A stretch of 64,000 bases of DNA from positions 44,143,053 through 44,207,052 of the forward strand of contig NC_084702.1 in the NCBI RefSeq assembly GCF_028389875.1, given 5' to 3'. A program made the translations under genes and the position numbers. Shown in pieces: positions 24,801 to 36,539 of this stretch. This DNA is from Rhea pennata. Its lineage: Eukaryota > Chordata > Aves > Rheiformes > Rheidae. The notes beneath the pieces were generated by a model. The model searched no databases and was not told the DNA's origin. It worked only from the letters and a program-made list of their open reading frames with translations. Every line of letters starts with the position of its first letter. The first letter of the stretch is position 1.

Positions 24801-26025
24801 TTTCCGAAGCACACATTCCTACCTTATGTTGCAGAAGTAGGATTGCCAGTACCCTCTGGAATAATATCTGTATGATTTTTTTTTTGTCAATAGTATTACA
24901 TCTTAAAGGAGTATTAATCATGGACCAGTACATTAATGAAGGCCCCCAAATTGTTCTAAAAGTCACTGCTGGTTTAAAAAAACTCCCCCAAAAATATAGA
25001 GTGAATGAAACAGCTATAAAATGTTATCAATCTTCTTTCTAAATACTTTCTGTTTCAGTTCTTGCACGAAAGGAAAGCTTTTACTTGCAGAAAGCACAGC
25101 TGCCAGGTATTACACAAGGTTTTGTTTAGTTTGTAAACAGCATATTGGTTATTTATGTGAGAAATAAGAAAAAAAGTTTGCTTTGTAACAGTTTTGAAGG
25201 TAATGCACCAAATGTCATCTGTGTTCTTTGCAGAGTAATTAATCAGTATCTATCGATGCATAGCATTGCCAGTCATATTGGGATCACACTATCCAAAAAA
25301 TGCAGCTGTCTTACAGAGGAAAGTTTTGTTCGAGATTTGTTCTTGCTCCAGCAACTCATCGTAGTGTGCAGTAGGAGTGCAATGGAAATGTTCTGAATTG
25401 CCACCCATTCTGTTTTTCTGTATACTGAACTTTTTTTGAAATGGAGAATAAACGGTGAGGGTGGTTATACTCAGTGCTGGTTAACCTATCACACAGCATT
25501 CGTTCTATTTTTATTACAAAATTTCACCTTTGTTCACCTAGCTTAAGTCAATATAGAGTGAGTGCACGTGTGTGGATGGACCTTTGTGTGCATATAGATA
25601 CACATGCAAGCACATGGGTAATACATGCTGTACTAATATACATTCCTCCTAGCTTTGGCTTCTAACTAGTCTTCCTATTTTGGCTGAGAACCTATTTCTA
25701 TGAACTACCAGCTGGAACCCTTCTGCGGTGAAGAAAGTTCCAAATTTCTGCTTCAACTCCCCTTAAACTGTTAGGGAGTGTAAGGAAAAAACACCTCCTG
25801 GGTTTTCAGAAACTAATTTCCACTTGAAATAGTACGAACTTTGCAAAGTTTGATATCAGAATGTTTTCTGATACATCCTGGTATCACAGCAATTTTCTAA
25901 AAAACTGAAGTTGAAAACTGTATTGAAAAAGAAATATGCTCCAGCTCATTGGATAATATTTATGAATGGGATTTTGTGAACAAAAGGGAGAAAAATGCTG
26001 TAATACTGAGCTCAGACATCTCAGT
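21842..26025. other. Non-coding DNA, nothing recognised
   Basis: Over 4 kb of AT-rich unique sequence. The frames at 22598-22864 and 23042-23284 fall in slightly GC-richer patches and show no domain. No repeats were recognised. Confidence 0.5.
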
Positions 26026-26450
26026 TCTCTTGGTTCTGAAGGGCTCTCCCTGGGTCAGCTCTGGAGCTCTCTGCTGGGACGCTCGCTGCTCCCTTCCAAG
26101 GGCATGCTGCTCCCACTTTCAGAAGTTGTTCCTTCGATTGCCAGCTCCTCGCTCATTCCTAGGCTGAATTTTCCCCCAAGTGTTCTTTTTCCGTTTTATT
26201 AACACTCCATCTTACACGCACGTTCGCGCATATGTATTCCCCACTCCTCCAGTGGCCTTGATTAACTTCCTGCTTTACATCCCCCTTCTTGAACTTCCAA
26301 CCCTTTAGACGTTTTGTCAGACACCTCCAGTCTCTCCAGACTCCCACAGCTCTCGCTAGCCTGACAGTGTTTATTGGCTGCTTCGTGTTCCCCAGCCATG
26401 CTGGCAGGGCCCATCTCTTTAGCTGCTTGCATGGGGGATGTTGGATTTCT
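26026..26450. other. GC-richer, pyrimidine-rich patch
   Basis: GC content rises and CpGs appear (26081, 26085, 26144, 26222-26228). Several frames up to 138 codons overlap on both strands, with no known motif. Candidates are a regulatory element or an unclassified old repeat. There is no evidence of a gene. Confidence 0.35.
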
Positions 26451-28196
26451 GAGTGAATGCGCTATGATTACAGTATCTTTAAGTTGTGCTTTACACTTCA
26501 TACACAAAGTGGTTCCGTGAGAAGTTAGAAGTGTATTGCTGTAATGCATATAATTCATGTTATATTCTAAAATACAATTTTTCAATGTCTTCAGAAAGCC
26601 TGAATAGCATCTCATCATATATACAACAGGCATTCTACGGTAAGGCATATTTACTAAGATGAAATACAAGTATGCCAATGTTATTGTCTGATGTTGTCTG
26701 TATTTATCTTGAATTTTAAATTGTTAATCTCTACAGAAATACCTGGATAGTAGGTTTTTTCCCTAAATCTGCAAGAGCTTATATCGTCTATCACCACTAC
26801 ATATTTATTTGTCTTTCTCAGAAGAAGTCTTTTTTTGGGAGTAATGCCGTTCAGTGCAATGGATCTGTAGTTTACAGAGATATTCAAAGTACAGAATAGA
26901 AACAGAAGTCAATAAAATTCAGAATACTTTCACAATCTCTGTCTCCTAGATATTTCACTTTATTATATTACAACACTACAGTTATATTTAAAAACCAAAA
27001 GTGAGTTTTAATGGGTTCAGAACTCTTCATATTTTCTGACCCAGAAACTTTCCCAGGCATTGCTTAAATCTTCAGTGTGCTGCCTACTTGCTGATAGCAA
27101 AGTGTTGATTTGTTATTTTAATGACAATGTGTACTGCAAGAGAAATATATAGAAGGGAGATATGGGATTTAGGAGTGAATTATGAAAGTAATCTTTATTG
27201 TGTACAAGGTGCAGTGTATTTTCTTACTGTCCCTTGGTAATGATGGTGCCGCGAATTTGTAAGCAAGTCCATGATATGAACTCTTTAAAGAAGCTGATTA
27301 AGAGATAAAGACATTCATGCAGCAATTTACTTCTTGATCTGCAAAAATCTGTTGCTACTTCCAAAAGAATGGAAAATGCAGAAGAAAGGTGTCTGAACAA
27401 AGAGAACGTGGTGAACAAGGCATAGCATACTCCTCTGAATAGCTGGGAGCAGTTGCTCAGCAACAGAACACAATTTGATCTGTTTCTGATACATTCTCTT
27501 GTAATGTCTATATATCTTATATGTCTTATTTCTTACAGTTTTTGTAAAAATAGATATAAAACCCTGTCATAAATGCACAGAGGAGACGGATCTCTGAAGG
27601 AAAAAGAAGAGAGTGTTGCAATTGAAGTATCAGTCTGGAAAAAAATACATTGCTATCTCATGGGAAGGCACCCAGGTAGGGACAAAATCTTTTTGGTCTT
27701 GGACGAAGTGAAGCATGAATTTCACAAGCATAAATTTTTCAATCACAAAGAAAGTTATTAGTACTTTTCCATTACTGATATCTGCTGATTATGTCATATA
27801 AATGTGCTGATTTTGGCCAAGAACTTCCGGCATTGGATTTCTTAGTTTTTCCTGGCTCCCAAAATTAGAGTCACTACTGTTTTATTTTATTTTATTTTTT
27901 TGCTTTTACCCTACTTTTCTTTTTGCCTGAGTGTGAAGGTAGGATGTTTGTAGAAGTTCTGAAATTTTTAAATTGATAACCCACATCTACTTTCTGAAAC
28001 AAGTGTTTTGTGACTAGTTGTTTTGTCGAGAAAAAATAAAGACTACTTAAAAATGCATCATAACAAAAGTCCTTTGACTTCCTAAATGTTCCCATATATT
28101 TCCTGATACATTTTCTCTTATCTAAAGGGAAGAGTCTGACTTAATCCAGTAACGGATTATCAGATTTAATCTGTGACAATACTTTTATGAAGGAAC
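26451..28196. other. Non-coding AT-rich DNA
   Basis: Unique-looking sequence. The TTTTATTTTATTTTATTTTT stretch at 27880-27900 is a short A/T simple repeat. Confidence 0.55.
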
Positions 28197-28352
28197 TACT
28201 GCTTAGCTCTGTTGGTTTGAGCATGGTGCTAACAATGCCAAGGTTGAGGGTTCAATCCCTGTACGGGCTACTTGTTTGTGGGTTGGACTAGATGATCTCC
28301 AGAGGTCCCTCCCAACCTTATCAATTCAATGAGTCTATGGTTCTATAATCTG
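28197..28352 (+). mobile_element. tRNA-Ile/CR1 composite SINE (TguSINE1-like)
   Basis: The head (28197-28269) aligns along its length with an isoleucine tRNA gene. The A-box-like TAGCTCTGTTGG lies at 28204-28215, the segment GAGCATGGTGCTAACAATGCC covers the anticodon arm, and the B box GGTTCAATCCC lies at 28249-28259. After GTACGGGCTA it passes into a CR1-type 3' tail with GGACTAGATGATCTCCAGAG, then GTCCCTCCCAACCTTA, and ends in a degraded TTCTATAATCTGTG at 28341-28354. The anticodon position reads AAC instead of AAT and the stems are mismatched, so it is not a functional tRNA gene. In TguSINE1-type elements the tRNA head supplies the pol III promoter and the shared tail recruits CR1 machinery. 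Such elements are described from perching birds. The subfamily is not certain. Confidence 0.8.
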
Positions 28353-28391
28353 TGTGGTCACATCCCAGGCATTTCCAGTCGCTAATCATGT

Positions 28392-28392
<1 letters not shown>
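28353..28392. other. Short spacer between SINE and A-run
   Basis: Forty bases of ordinary sequence separate the SINE tail from the 30-A tract. The A-run is therefore not simply the SINE tail, since CR1-tailed SINEs end in an octamer microsatellite rather than poly(A). Confidence 0.5.

Positions 28393-28422
<30 letters not shown>
28393..28422 (+). repeat. Homopolymer of 30 A
   Basis: Pure A run, the longest homopolymer in the window. Confidence 0.95.
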
Positions 28423-28424
<2 letters not shown>

Positions 28425-28956
28425 ATGAGTCTTTTTCTTTTTTGGTCAGAGGATTTGCCGCATTAGTAGGGAGCAGAGTTTTGGTATGGACGGCACAAAA
28501 GGTCCTTTGGCCTGGAGGTCTTCATGAGAAGGATAACCAACAAGAGGCAAAAGGAGCAAGCTGTACATCTATACGAAGCAGCACTGTGCAGTCTCCTCTG
28601 CAAAAACGATGCTAGAGATGCCTGAAGGAGGACACAGCTCTAGAGATCTCCTGTTCCAGCAATGACTGCTGCAGGCTGGGACATGAATGAGCTTGTTATT
28701 CTGGGAAAGCAAAAAAATACAATCACAGCAAGTAGGTGTGGAAGGCTCCAAAAATGACACCCTGCCTTAATATAACAGGACCACTCCTCTACTTTTCTAT
28801 AGGAGATGGATTTCCTGAACATACAAAAGAAATTTCAAAGTTCAGCTCCTGACTCTAGCAGATATATATCAATCAGACTCTAAAATCTGCAGACAATATC
28901 TGCTGTGTCTTTCTAAATATTAAGGAGTTAATAAGCTCTTTCAAGTCCCTTTCTGC
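28423..28956. other. Non-coding DNA, nothing recognised
   Basis: Somewhat GC-richer around 28450-28680. Short frames on both strands only. Confidence 0.5.
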
Positions 28957-29019
28957 AAAAAAAAAAAGAAAAAAAAAAGAAAAAGAAAAAAAGAAAAGAA
29001 AAAAAAGAGAGAAAAAGAA
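28957..29019 (+). repeat. A-rich purine tract (63 nt)
   Basis: A-runs interrupted only by single G residues or GAGAG. Confidence 0.9.
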
Positions 29020-30345
29020 TTTTTGAAAAACAAATCCAGGTATGAAAATAAAATCCAATACTTATTACATTTATTATAGCTTCAAGGCTGTTCAGCAGTT
29101 TAAGACATTTAGGATGGGTTTCCAAATTTGCAACAGCCCCTGAAGTGTATCTCTTTCACCTTAAAACATGCCATTTCATTATATAAATTGACACTTGGAG
29201 GATGTGAATGCAAATATGTTTACAATAAGACTGTACTTGAAGGCCACTGACAGGGCTGCAGTCTGTGTCTACTGTGTGTAAGCTAGGTGTGATAAAACTG
29301 CTACAAATCATATTGATAGACTGTGCAACCAAAACTGTCATGTGAGCTCCTGTAATGATAGAGAGGCATAAGCAGAGAAACTATCATAATCAAATAGCTC
29401 TAACAAAAAGGATTGAGGAATCTATATCCACTTCATGTTGCCTTCGTAAAGGTATCACTATCCCAAGCAGCATAAAATGCAAACAGTGACAAAATGCAGA
29501 AGGCACTATTTCTTTTAAAGGATGATTTATACTGTATCAGGTGCCAGTATTTTTAACCTGTCATTATCATGGCCACATACAAAGTTCAGGCAAGACTAAA
29601 TAGTAGCCTGTATTTTCTGACCAGATTTCTATTCTCCACAGATAAACCTTCTGGTTTGGTTACACATATTTAGGTAGCACATAGAAATAATTTTGACAAG
29701 TTCTGTCCATCCTTGGGTAATTTCACATTCTATCCTTGGGTAATTTCCTTTTAATAACATTTTTAAGAATGGCCTGCTTTATGCATAGTGTAAAGTAGCA
29801 GTACCTGCTGACATGCTTTAAACTCTACAAGCTGACTTTTTTAAAAAAAATAACACAATAGATTTGATATTTATTAAAAAAACTATAATAATTAATGTTA
29901 ATACATTTTATTAATTAACGAGCAGATATAGAAGGATTAGTTAGATGTTTTCATGGAAAAGTCATAGCTGACAACACTTGTATAGGAGACAGACAGAAAA
30001 TATCTTAATAAAAAACATGAGGATTTGTCACTGAGGTAACCCTGGGGACAATGCTCTACCTGAACTTTGCTTCCTGTAAAGCATCATGCCCAGGTCAATA
30101 TAAAGAGGAATATATGGTTTGTGCATGTGGAAGATGCAACTTATTTGGCAATCTGATAGATAAAGGAAATGATGGAAGAAGAAATTCGTGACAAGTGCCA
30201 CAGGACCTTGGTAAGTCAACATCATAATGTTCCAGTTGATATATCTTTTTGTTTTCTTTGCTTTTACTAATAAGCGAATGTTTTCTGAGGAAAATAATCT
30301 TTTTGAAAACTGATAAAATGCATCCTTCACCCATCCCATGGGTTG
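29020..30345. other. Non-coding AT-rich DNA
   Basis: Contains a small tandem duplication of TCCTTGGGTAATTTC (29711-29747) and an A/T-only stretch near 29837-29915. No gene. Confidence 0.55.
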
Positions 30346-30397
30346 GTGACAGTTGTGGGTGTCCCCACAGAATACTTCCTTCATATTTTTCAGTCAC
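30346..30397 (-). repeat. Left copy of a 52-bp inverted repeat pair
   Basis: Its reverse complement matches 31489-31540 at 47 of 52 positions; four of the five differences are transitions. Together the pair bounds a 1,195-bp block, like terminal inverted repeats of a small DNA transposon. No target-site duplication was found outside the pair. Confidence 0.85.
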
Positions 30398-30399
30398 AA

Positions 30400-30428
30400 A
30401 TATGATGGGTTCACCTAACCCATCATAT
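30400..30428. repeat. Perfect 12-bp stem-loop
   Basis: ATATGATGGGTT at 30400-30411 pairs exactly with 30417-30428 across a 5-nt loop (CACCT). It lies 2 bp inside the left inverted-repeat copy. The ATGGGTT/AACCCAT word recurs at 30329-30346 and 30416-30434. Confidence 0.85.
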
Positions 30429-31488
30429 GGGTTCTTCTGATAATATTTTGCCCACAGTGAAGATTCTGCATGAAGACAGTAAATTGAGAATGGAATATAA
30501 TTTGAAAGGAAAAAAAAACAAATCTTCGTCTCAGATTGTTATTGTGTCTGCTGAACTAACACAGGAAAGAAACAGGAAGAATATACAGCAATCAGTTTAG
30601 CAGGCAGAGATCCCTGAATATACACCAGGAATGAAATTGCATACTGACTCAAAAAGTGCTATGTTCATGGGCCATAGACATGGCATAAGTGTGTGCTCTT
30701 TTCACAGTAGAGTTGCAATTTAATAACCTAAAGTTAATGTTAAAGGAAAATTTCATTACTAAGTTATTATTAACAGTAAATAAAAATCATGTTGTCTGTG
30801 GGAACTGTGGCTTTTCAAGAGAGTTGAAGATAAGCTTTTAATTTGTCATCTTGGTTTTTCCCAAGAAATTTAGGAATTCAGCCATTCTATTGCTGTTTAA
30901 CACTTGAAGCACAGTTATTTGTTCAAAATGGATACCTTCTAAATACTCTCTGCAAACAGCAAAGAGAAAATGAAAGAAATTCTCTTTAGATTGTATTATA
31001 CTTAAGCAAACGGATTTCTTTGCACTAAAGCATGGCGTACCCAAACATTAGTAGTCTTACCCAGCCTTCTGTCAATGACACATAGTTCAGCGAGGAAGTC
31101 AAGTTTAATTGGATTTTGATTTTCATTTATGTTAAAAACATTTAAATCCCTTTGCTGCCAAATCAATAACTGTCAATTGTTGATTTCACTTTCCTTGCAA
31201 AAATCTCAAACTAAAATTCCATGTGTAATAGACAACATGTTAAGTAAACAGTGTTAACCACTCCACAGATCCATTATGTTAATATATTGCTCATCCCGCT
31301 TTATCAGACAGAATGAAGTGAACTGAGAAGTTTTTCCATATATTAACTGTAAATTACACTTAGCTCAGCTAATAAAATTTTATTGTCACAGAACTGTTTT
31401 CCACTTCACATGCATTTCAGAGATGGAAATGTAAATTATTGTAAGCTACCTCGGTCTCGTTATAGATGTCTGAGCAAATGGAATTTAC
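30429..31488. other. AT-rich interior of the inverted-repeat block
   Basis: No transposase-like protein is visible in any frame; the 68-codon minus-strand frame at 30838-31044 has no DDE or DNA-binding motif that I can see. If this was a transposon, it is a non-autonomous or fully decayed copy. Confidence 0.4.
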
Positions 31489-31540
31489 ATGATTGAAAAA
31501 TATGAAGGAAGTATTCGGTGGGGACACCCACAGCTATCAC
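31489..31540 (+). repeat. Right copy of a 52-bp inverted repeat pair
   Basis: Reverse complement of 30346-30397 with five mismatches. The shared core includes TATGAAGGAAGTATTC and GTGGGGACACCCACA. Confidence 0.85.
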
Positions 31541-31670
31541 TTTTCCCACCATAACCATGGAATTTCAAAAGCAGAAAAAGATAGAGAAAAGCAGCTCTTA
31601 TTCTGCTTAGGGGGCTGTACAATTCTATTTCTATTCATGAAGGTCTCTCAGAAATAAATAGTTTTGTTTC

Positions 31671-31699
31671 CTTATTGGTTAAGGAAGCTAACCAATAAG
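31671..31699. repeat. Perfect 11-bp stem-loop next to a TTTTA microsatellite
   Basis: CTTATTGGTTA at 31671-31681 pairs exactly with 31689-31699 around a 7-nt loop. Both arms contain an ATTGG/CCAAT core. Confidence 0.85.
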
Positions 31700-31700
31700 C

Positions 31701-31732
31701 TTTATTTTATTTTATTTTATTTTATTTTATTT
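31701..31732 (+). repeat. TTTTA microsatellite, about six units
   Basis: TTTAT/TTTTA pentamer repeated without interruption, directly after the stem-loop. Confidence 0.95.
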
Positions 31733-34540
31733 CCTCTTTTAATACTATGAACTTCTTTAAAATCATAATACCATAAGAACAGTTAAGAGAGAAGATGGTA
31801 CTGCTATTCCAGGCAATGGTTAATGTGTTAAAATACTTTTGCCTCTGCTTTTCCTCATTTTTAGTCTAGGTCTGATGCAGATAAGGAAATATAAGCCTGT
31901 ATCAGTGTGAGTTTAGTTTTTAAAAAGGAGTGAAGATTGTTTTGCTGAACACACTACAGAAATAGTGCCACATGCTTTACTGTGAATGTAGTAACTGTAC
32001 GGTAATTACGGTGGTGAACATAAGTAAGGCCTCTTAACAAATGGAAATCACTAAGGCTAATGACAAAGAATGGAAAATATACTTTAAAAACAATAAAGAA
32101 AACCAGACCCAACGTAATGAACATGTCTTTGCTAATTATAAAGATCTTTGTTATACTATTCATGGTAAGTTATCTACTGTACCTTGGCTTCTGTTTCTGT
32201 CAACACTGTCTCTTTGTGTCCTGTATTTTTGAATACTCTTTTCAAACTCAAAGTGATTTGAGGAGTTATTCCAGGATACAGTTGTAATGAGGATACTGCA
32301 CAATCTCAATTATTTCTTACTTGTAACCTAGCTGGCTTTTCTAATAACATCAGGATGCAGCCAGCTGGCAGCAATTCGTGTAAACACGCTGTTTTGATAA
32401 AGCAAAATACCTAGACTTTGCAACTCTGAATGTCACAGCTTCCAGGATTTAGGCACCTCAGCCAAGGTTGGTGCAATTCCAAACCCTGGGACAGGCCCAT
32501 AGGCTTTGCAGAGCACTTGGAGAATTAGGCACCTTAAAACAACACCAGAAAGAATCCATTCACTGAGTGAAGACTTATCAGACATTTATCAGGAAAAAGC
32601 TGGCTGCAGCAAACCAAAAAGAAAATACTGAGGATTCAAGGATCTCTTGAACTCTTTTCTAACATTGGGTCAAAATTTGCAAGGCTAGAATCCACCTATA
32701 AAATACCTGCATGTTTTCCTTCAAAAATAGATGTGAATTTGGTGGTGACTTGTTCTTACAAAACCAATTAAATAAAGAGATAGCCCAAGATTTGGAGAAA
32801 GCAGGCTCTAAATCCTCATCTTCTAGAAGAAAGCACCACATGCTTTGAATTTGATGTGTTTATCCAGCTGGAAAGGAAAAAGCTAACAGAAGTTTGACTT
32901 AGTGAGCTGATGATCCAAATGACCATCCAGCACAGAGTACACCTGAATTTGATTCTTGCTTATGCATTCTATCAAGGAAAATTTATACAATACACAAAAA
33001 TAGTGAAAAGTTATCTTACAACACTGAGCTATTGGAATAGCTCATGATCTTAGTGGAAAATAATATCTGTGAAAGAGACAAGTTTGAATCCTCAAGGCTG
33101 AGCTTCTCAAGTCTTTCAGGCAGCAATTGTTCAGGAAATTAAATGAAAGTAAATGCAATGAAAGCAAGGCAATCAAAGTTTGTTGCCTCCTAAATGCGTT
33201 TTCTAGATCATAGTTCTGGATTACCACGTGCCACAGCCGGGTAAGTGTCAATTCAATTGTATTATCTTTTGTTGGGTCTTGTGATGAAGATGCTGACAAT
33301 GTCATTGTGCACAACATATCACACAATCATTTTTTATAACAATGGAAATTCTTTCTTAGAAAATACTATAGGATCATTCCTAGCCTGTTTGTTACTGCTA
33401 TCAAATAAGGACAAGTGCCATGTGAACTTTGTGATTGCTCTCAAATGCCTTTAGTATTTGAAGTAATTCAAAGATTTCTTTATTACAACATTTTCAATTT
33501 GCAGATGACATATGGACAGTTTAAGGCAGGTGTTTGAACTTTGCATTTGTTGGTTAATGCACCACCTGGCATTCTTCTGGAACTTGTTTGGCTGAAGGAA
33601 TCAATCTGCTCAGGGTGAACAGAAAATTGAAAAATGCTGTATTCATAATGGAATGTAAAAAATGAAATTTCCATTCCTGATATATTCACAAATGAATTTC
33701 TCCCAAGAAATGCATGGCTTTGCCAACTGCAAGTTTATTAATGAGGAGTAAGTACCTGAATGCAGAAGAGGTTATTTTCAAGGCTGAATGTTAACTGAAT
33801 TGTATGGCAAATTCACTTAAAAAAAAAAAATACTAAAGTGAGATGATTTAAGAGTAAGCAGTTCATCTAATTAATTAATAATCTGCTTATTGCAGCACTT
33901 TTTTTATAAAAAGTAACTTGCAACAAATACTGCACTATGGTTATAGTCTTATAATTTTCTTGGCAATATTATGTCTTTGTCAGTATATAGAGGAGGTTTT
34001 TCTGAGTCCCAATGAAACTTTCAGCTTTTGATGATGAAGTGTAGAGAAAAACTTGAAAACCTGGTTTGACCGTCTCTTCTGGGCCAGAATATAAGTAGAA
34101 ACAATCTGCTATTTAGTTTTTATATCATAATCATAAATAAATCGTGACTCTTCAAGACTTGTCTAAGGTACTTTAAAAAGTTAAGGATGGCATTACTGCA
34201 TAATATAAAACATATGACTGTCCTGCAAATTTACAGTCTGCCTGAAACAAGAATCACATTGTAAAAAATCTATTAGTTCCCAGTAGAGACTTAATTGCCT
34301 CAGAGAATCACTGCTCTCCTTTCCAGCTCTGAGGGAGTAGTGTAAAGAAGCAAGCTGAATTCTGTGCATGTTGAATTTGGGCACCTTGCTTCATGTTTAG
34401 ATGTCACGTACAGATTCACACTGAGAACCCGACTCATTGTGGCATTACAGCAATGGAATCAGTGAATCGGGTTATTTTTTTGCTTCCTATTATGACCTGC
34501 ACTTCTTGATAAAGAGAAAGGTGCTGTGGTGTGTTCTATC
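31733..34540. other. Non-coding DNA, nothing firmly recognised
   Basis: AT-rich unique sequence. A slightly GC-richer part at 32380-32560 has two TTAGGCACCT strings (near 32448 and 32525) that recall old DNA-transposon relics, but no family can be named. Confidence 0.45.
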
Positions 34541-34558
34541 TTTTTTTTTTTTTTTTTT
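34541..34558 (+). repeat. Homopolymer of 18 T
   Basis: Pure T run. Confidence 0.95.
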
Positions 34559-34737
34559 AAATCAATTTTTCCCTGAATCAACTGACTTCCTGTTTAAGTT
34601 GTGTTTTAGGATGAGTATGTTTTTCTATAAGTAGAATGTCAGAATGTGCTCTGGACTATGTGGGAAAATAGTATGTCTACTTTCTTAAGAAGAAGAATAC
34701 AATAGTGAGAATTTTATTAAAGGAAATTGAAGCATTT

Positions 34738-34978
34738 ATTCTATAAAATTAATATATTTATTAATATATTCAAAATATATTGATGTTAATGTATTACTTA
34801 GTATTCAACATTATTTGTTAATTAATAAAATAATATAGTGATATATATTTACAATATATTCATATAGTAATATATTAACATTATAATGTAATACATGTGT
34901 ATAATACAAAATATAGAATAATATTTAGAATAATATAGAATAATAAAGAATAATATAGAACAATATTTATTCTATAGC
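34738..34978. repeat. Nearly GC-free AT block with AGAATAATAT minisatellite
   Basis: About 240 bp made almost only of A and T. Its distal part (34913-34968) consists of four to five imperfect copies of AGAATAATAT. Many TAATATATTA palindromes are present. It abuts the 5' end of the CR1 copy. Confidence 0.85.
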
Positions 34979-34989
34979 ATTCATGAAAA

Positions 34990-35259
34990 GTGGTGCCTAG
35001 TGATAGGATGAGTGACAGGGGGCACAAACTGAAATACAGAAAATCCCACTTGAACAGAAGAAAAAATTTCTTTACCGTGTGAGTGATTAAGCACTGGAAC
35101 AGGTAGCCCAGAGACCTTGCAGTCTCCATCCTCAGAGGTAGTCAAAACCCAACCAGACATAGTGCTGGGTAGCCTAATCCAGCTGAGCCTGCTTGGGGAG
35201 GGGGGCTGGATTAGATGATCTACAGAGGTCCCTTCCAACCTCAAGTTTGTGATTCTGTG
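34990..35259 (+). mobile_element. CR1 LINE, 5'-truncated 3' end
   Basis: The sequence follows the CR1 3' region. In order it has CTAGTGATAGGATGAG (canonical AGTGATAGGACAAG), AAAAAATTTCTTTACCGTG, AAGCACTGGAACAGGTAGCC, CAGTCTCCATCCTCAGAGG, CTGGATTAGATGATCTACAG, AGGTCCCTTCCAACCTCAAG and the terminal GATTCTGTG. About 270 bp of the 3' end are present, typical of CR1, which is usually heavily 5'-truncated and lacks target-site duplications. The 87-codon minus-strand frame is merely its complement. It is the youngest-looking LINE copy here. Insertion next to the AT block fits a preference for easily melted target DNA, but that is inference. Confidence 0.93.
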
Positions 35260-36539
35260 AAAAGTGATTACATATTTTGTAAAAGCTTACAGAATTTACT
35301 GGTAGTTTTTGTACATATAAGAAAGAGAGTTAGTAAAGTCTGTAAGAAATGGCATATTCATTAAAATGCAAAAAACCCTCAAGCTTTTAAAATCAAATGA
35401 ATGTGAAAGCTTAATGAAATATGGTAGTAGAAGTAAGTTCTTTTCTGTCTAAAAATAAATGTAGAGTAACATTCTTTGACTCAGGTGCTATGAAAAAAAT
35501 CTGTATAACCCTTAAGTTTTTGTGTATAGTAACTCTGTTTACACAAAATATTATGCATCATTGCAGTGATCCAAAAATGCTTGAAGGTTACGGTACAGAT
35601 TTTATCATTTTGTTAACTTTCTGACAAAATTCAGCAGGGAATTTTAAAGTATTTTACTTTCTTCTTCTCTTTTCTATTTTAACATCTAAGATAAGCCCCT
35701 ACACTCTACCACCTTCCCTCTAAAATCTGGCCAAATTCTCTTTCTGTTGTAGGAAAAGTTTACACACAGTCAGTAAATGAAACTACTTCTACTACAAATT
35801 ACATTCATATCCTAGAACTGCTGAAGGTACATGTTTTCATCACTCTCTCTGCTCAGCTGCTGTTGCTCTTGTAAGGGGTGATGATTTTGCCTCCGTACTC
35901 ATCTAAAATTGCCTTGTCTACCTAGATTTCTCTTGACAGCAATCAGAGCAAGACAAGAGCTATCCTTTCAGAGACATGTGAAGATCCTTCCTTCCAGTGC
36001 TGAGATATGGACACAATTATATATCTTTACACAGTTCTTACTGTTTTGGAGTTTTGTGTTAAAAACATTAATAGCTCATTACTGCAGAGAGCAAGGAGAG
36101 AGAAGATACAATCCCGAACGTCTGCACTTCAGGTTGTTGGAAAGGATCGTGTTTGGCCAAGAGGTATGGAAAGCATAGGCATTATGCAAATGTGGTCCCA
36201 TCTTCACCTTCACCTTTCTGCTGTACGTGGCTACGCTCATGTTGAAACATATAGAACTAGAAAAGAAAGAAATTAAGACAAGTCTTCTTTTTCCCCCTGT
36301 GTGAAGTGGGAAACAACTGAACGCTCAAGCCCGAATGTGTAGGAGATTTTGTGATATCACTATTTGTATGAGAAAAAGAGATTTTACTTATGTGGCGTCT
36401 TTACCTGAACACTTTGGCAAAGATATATAAGCTTTGAGAAACAAACAAAAAAATCTGCTGCCTTGTCAGCATTAGGCTGTTGTCAGAATACTAAAAATGT
36501 TCATTCGGAGCATAAATTGGAGCTAAGAGGGCCCTTCAA
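35260..36539. other. Non-coding DNA, nothing recognised
   Basis: AT-rich unique sequence. The 89-codon overlapping frames at 35909-36276 have no domain. Confidence 0.5.

Noticed and set aside
26262..26678. 138-codon minus-strand frame
   Set aside because: It straddles a GC-rich patch and an AT-rich stretch, has no domain, and other frames are open over the same bases.
28197..28269. Functional isoleucine tRNA gene
   Set aside because: Stem mismatches, an altered anticodon position and direct fusion to a CR1 tail show it is a SINE head.
28873..29125. Phenylalanine-rich minus-strand frames
   Set aside because: They translate the complement of the A-rich purine tract.
34981..35244. 87-codon minus-strand frame
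   Set aside because: It is the antisense of the CR1 3' end, not a gene.
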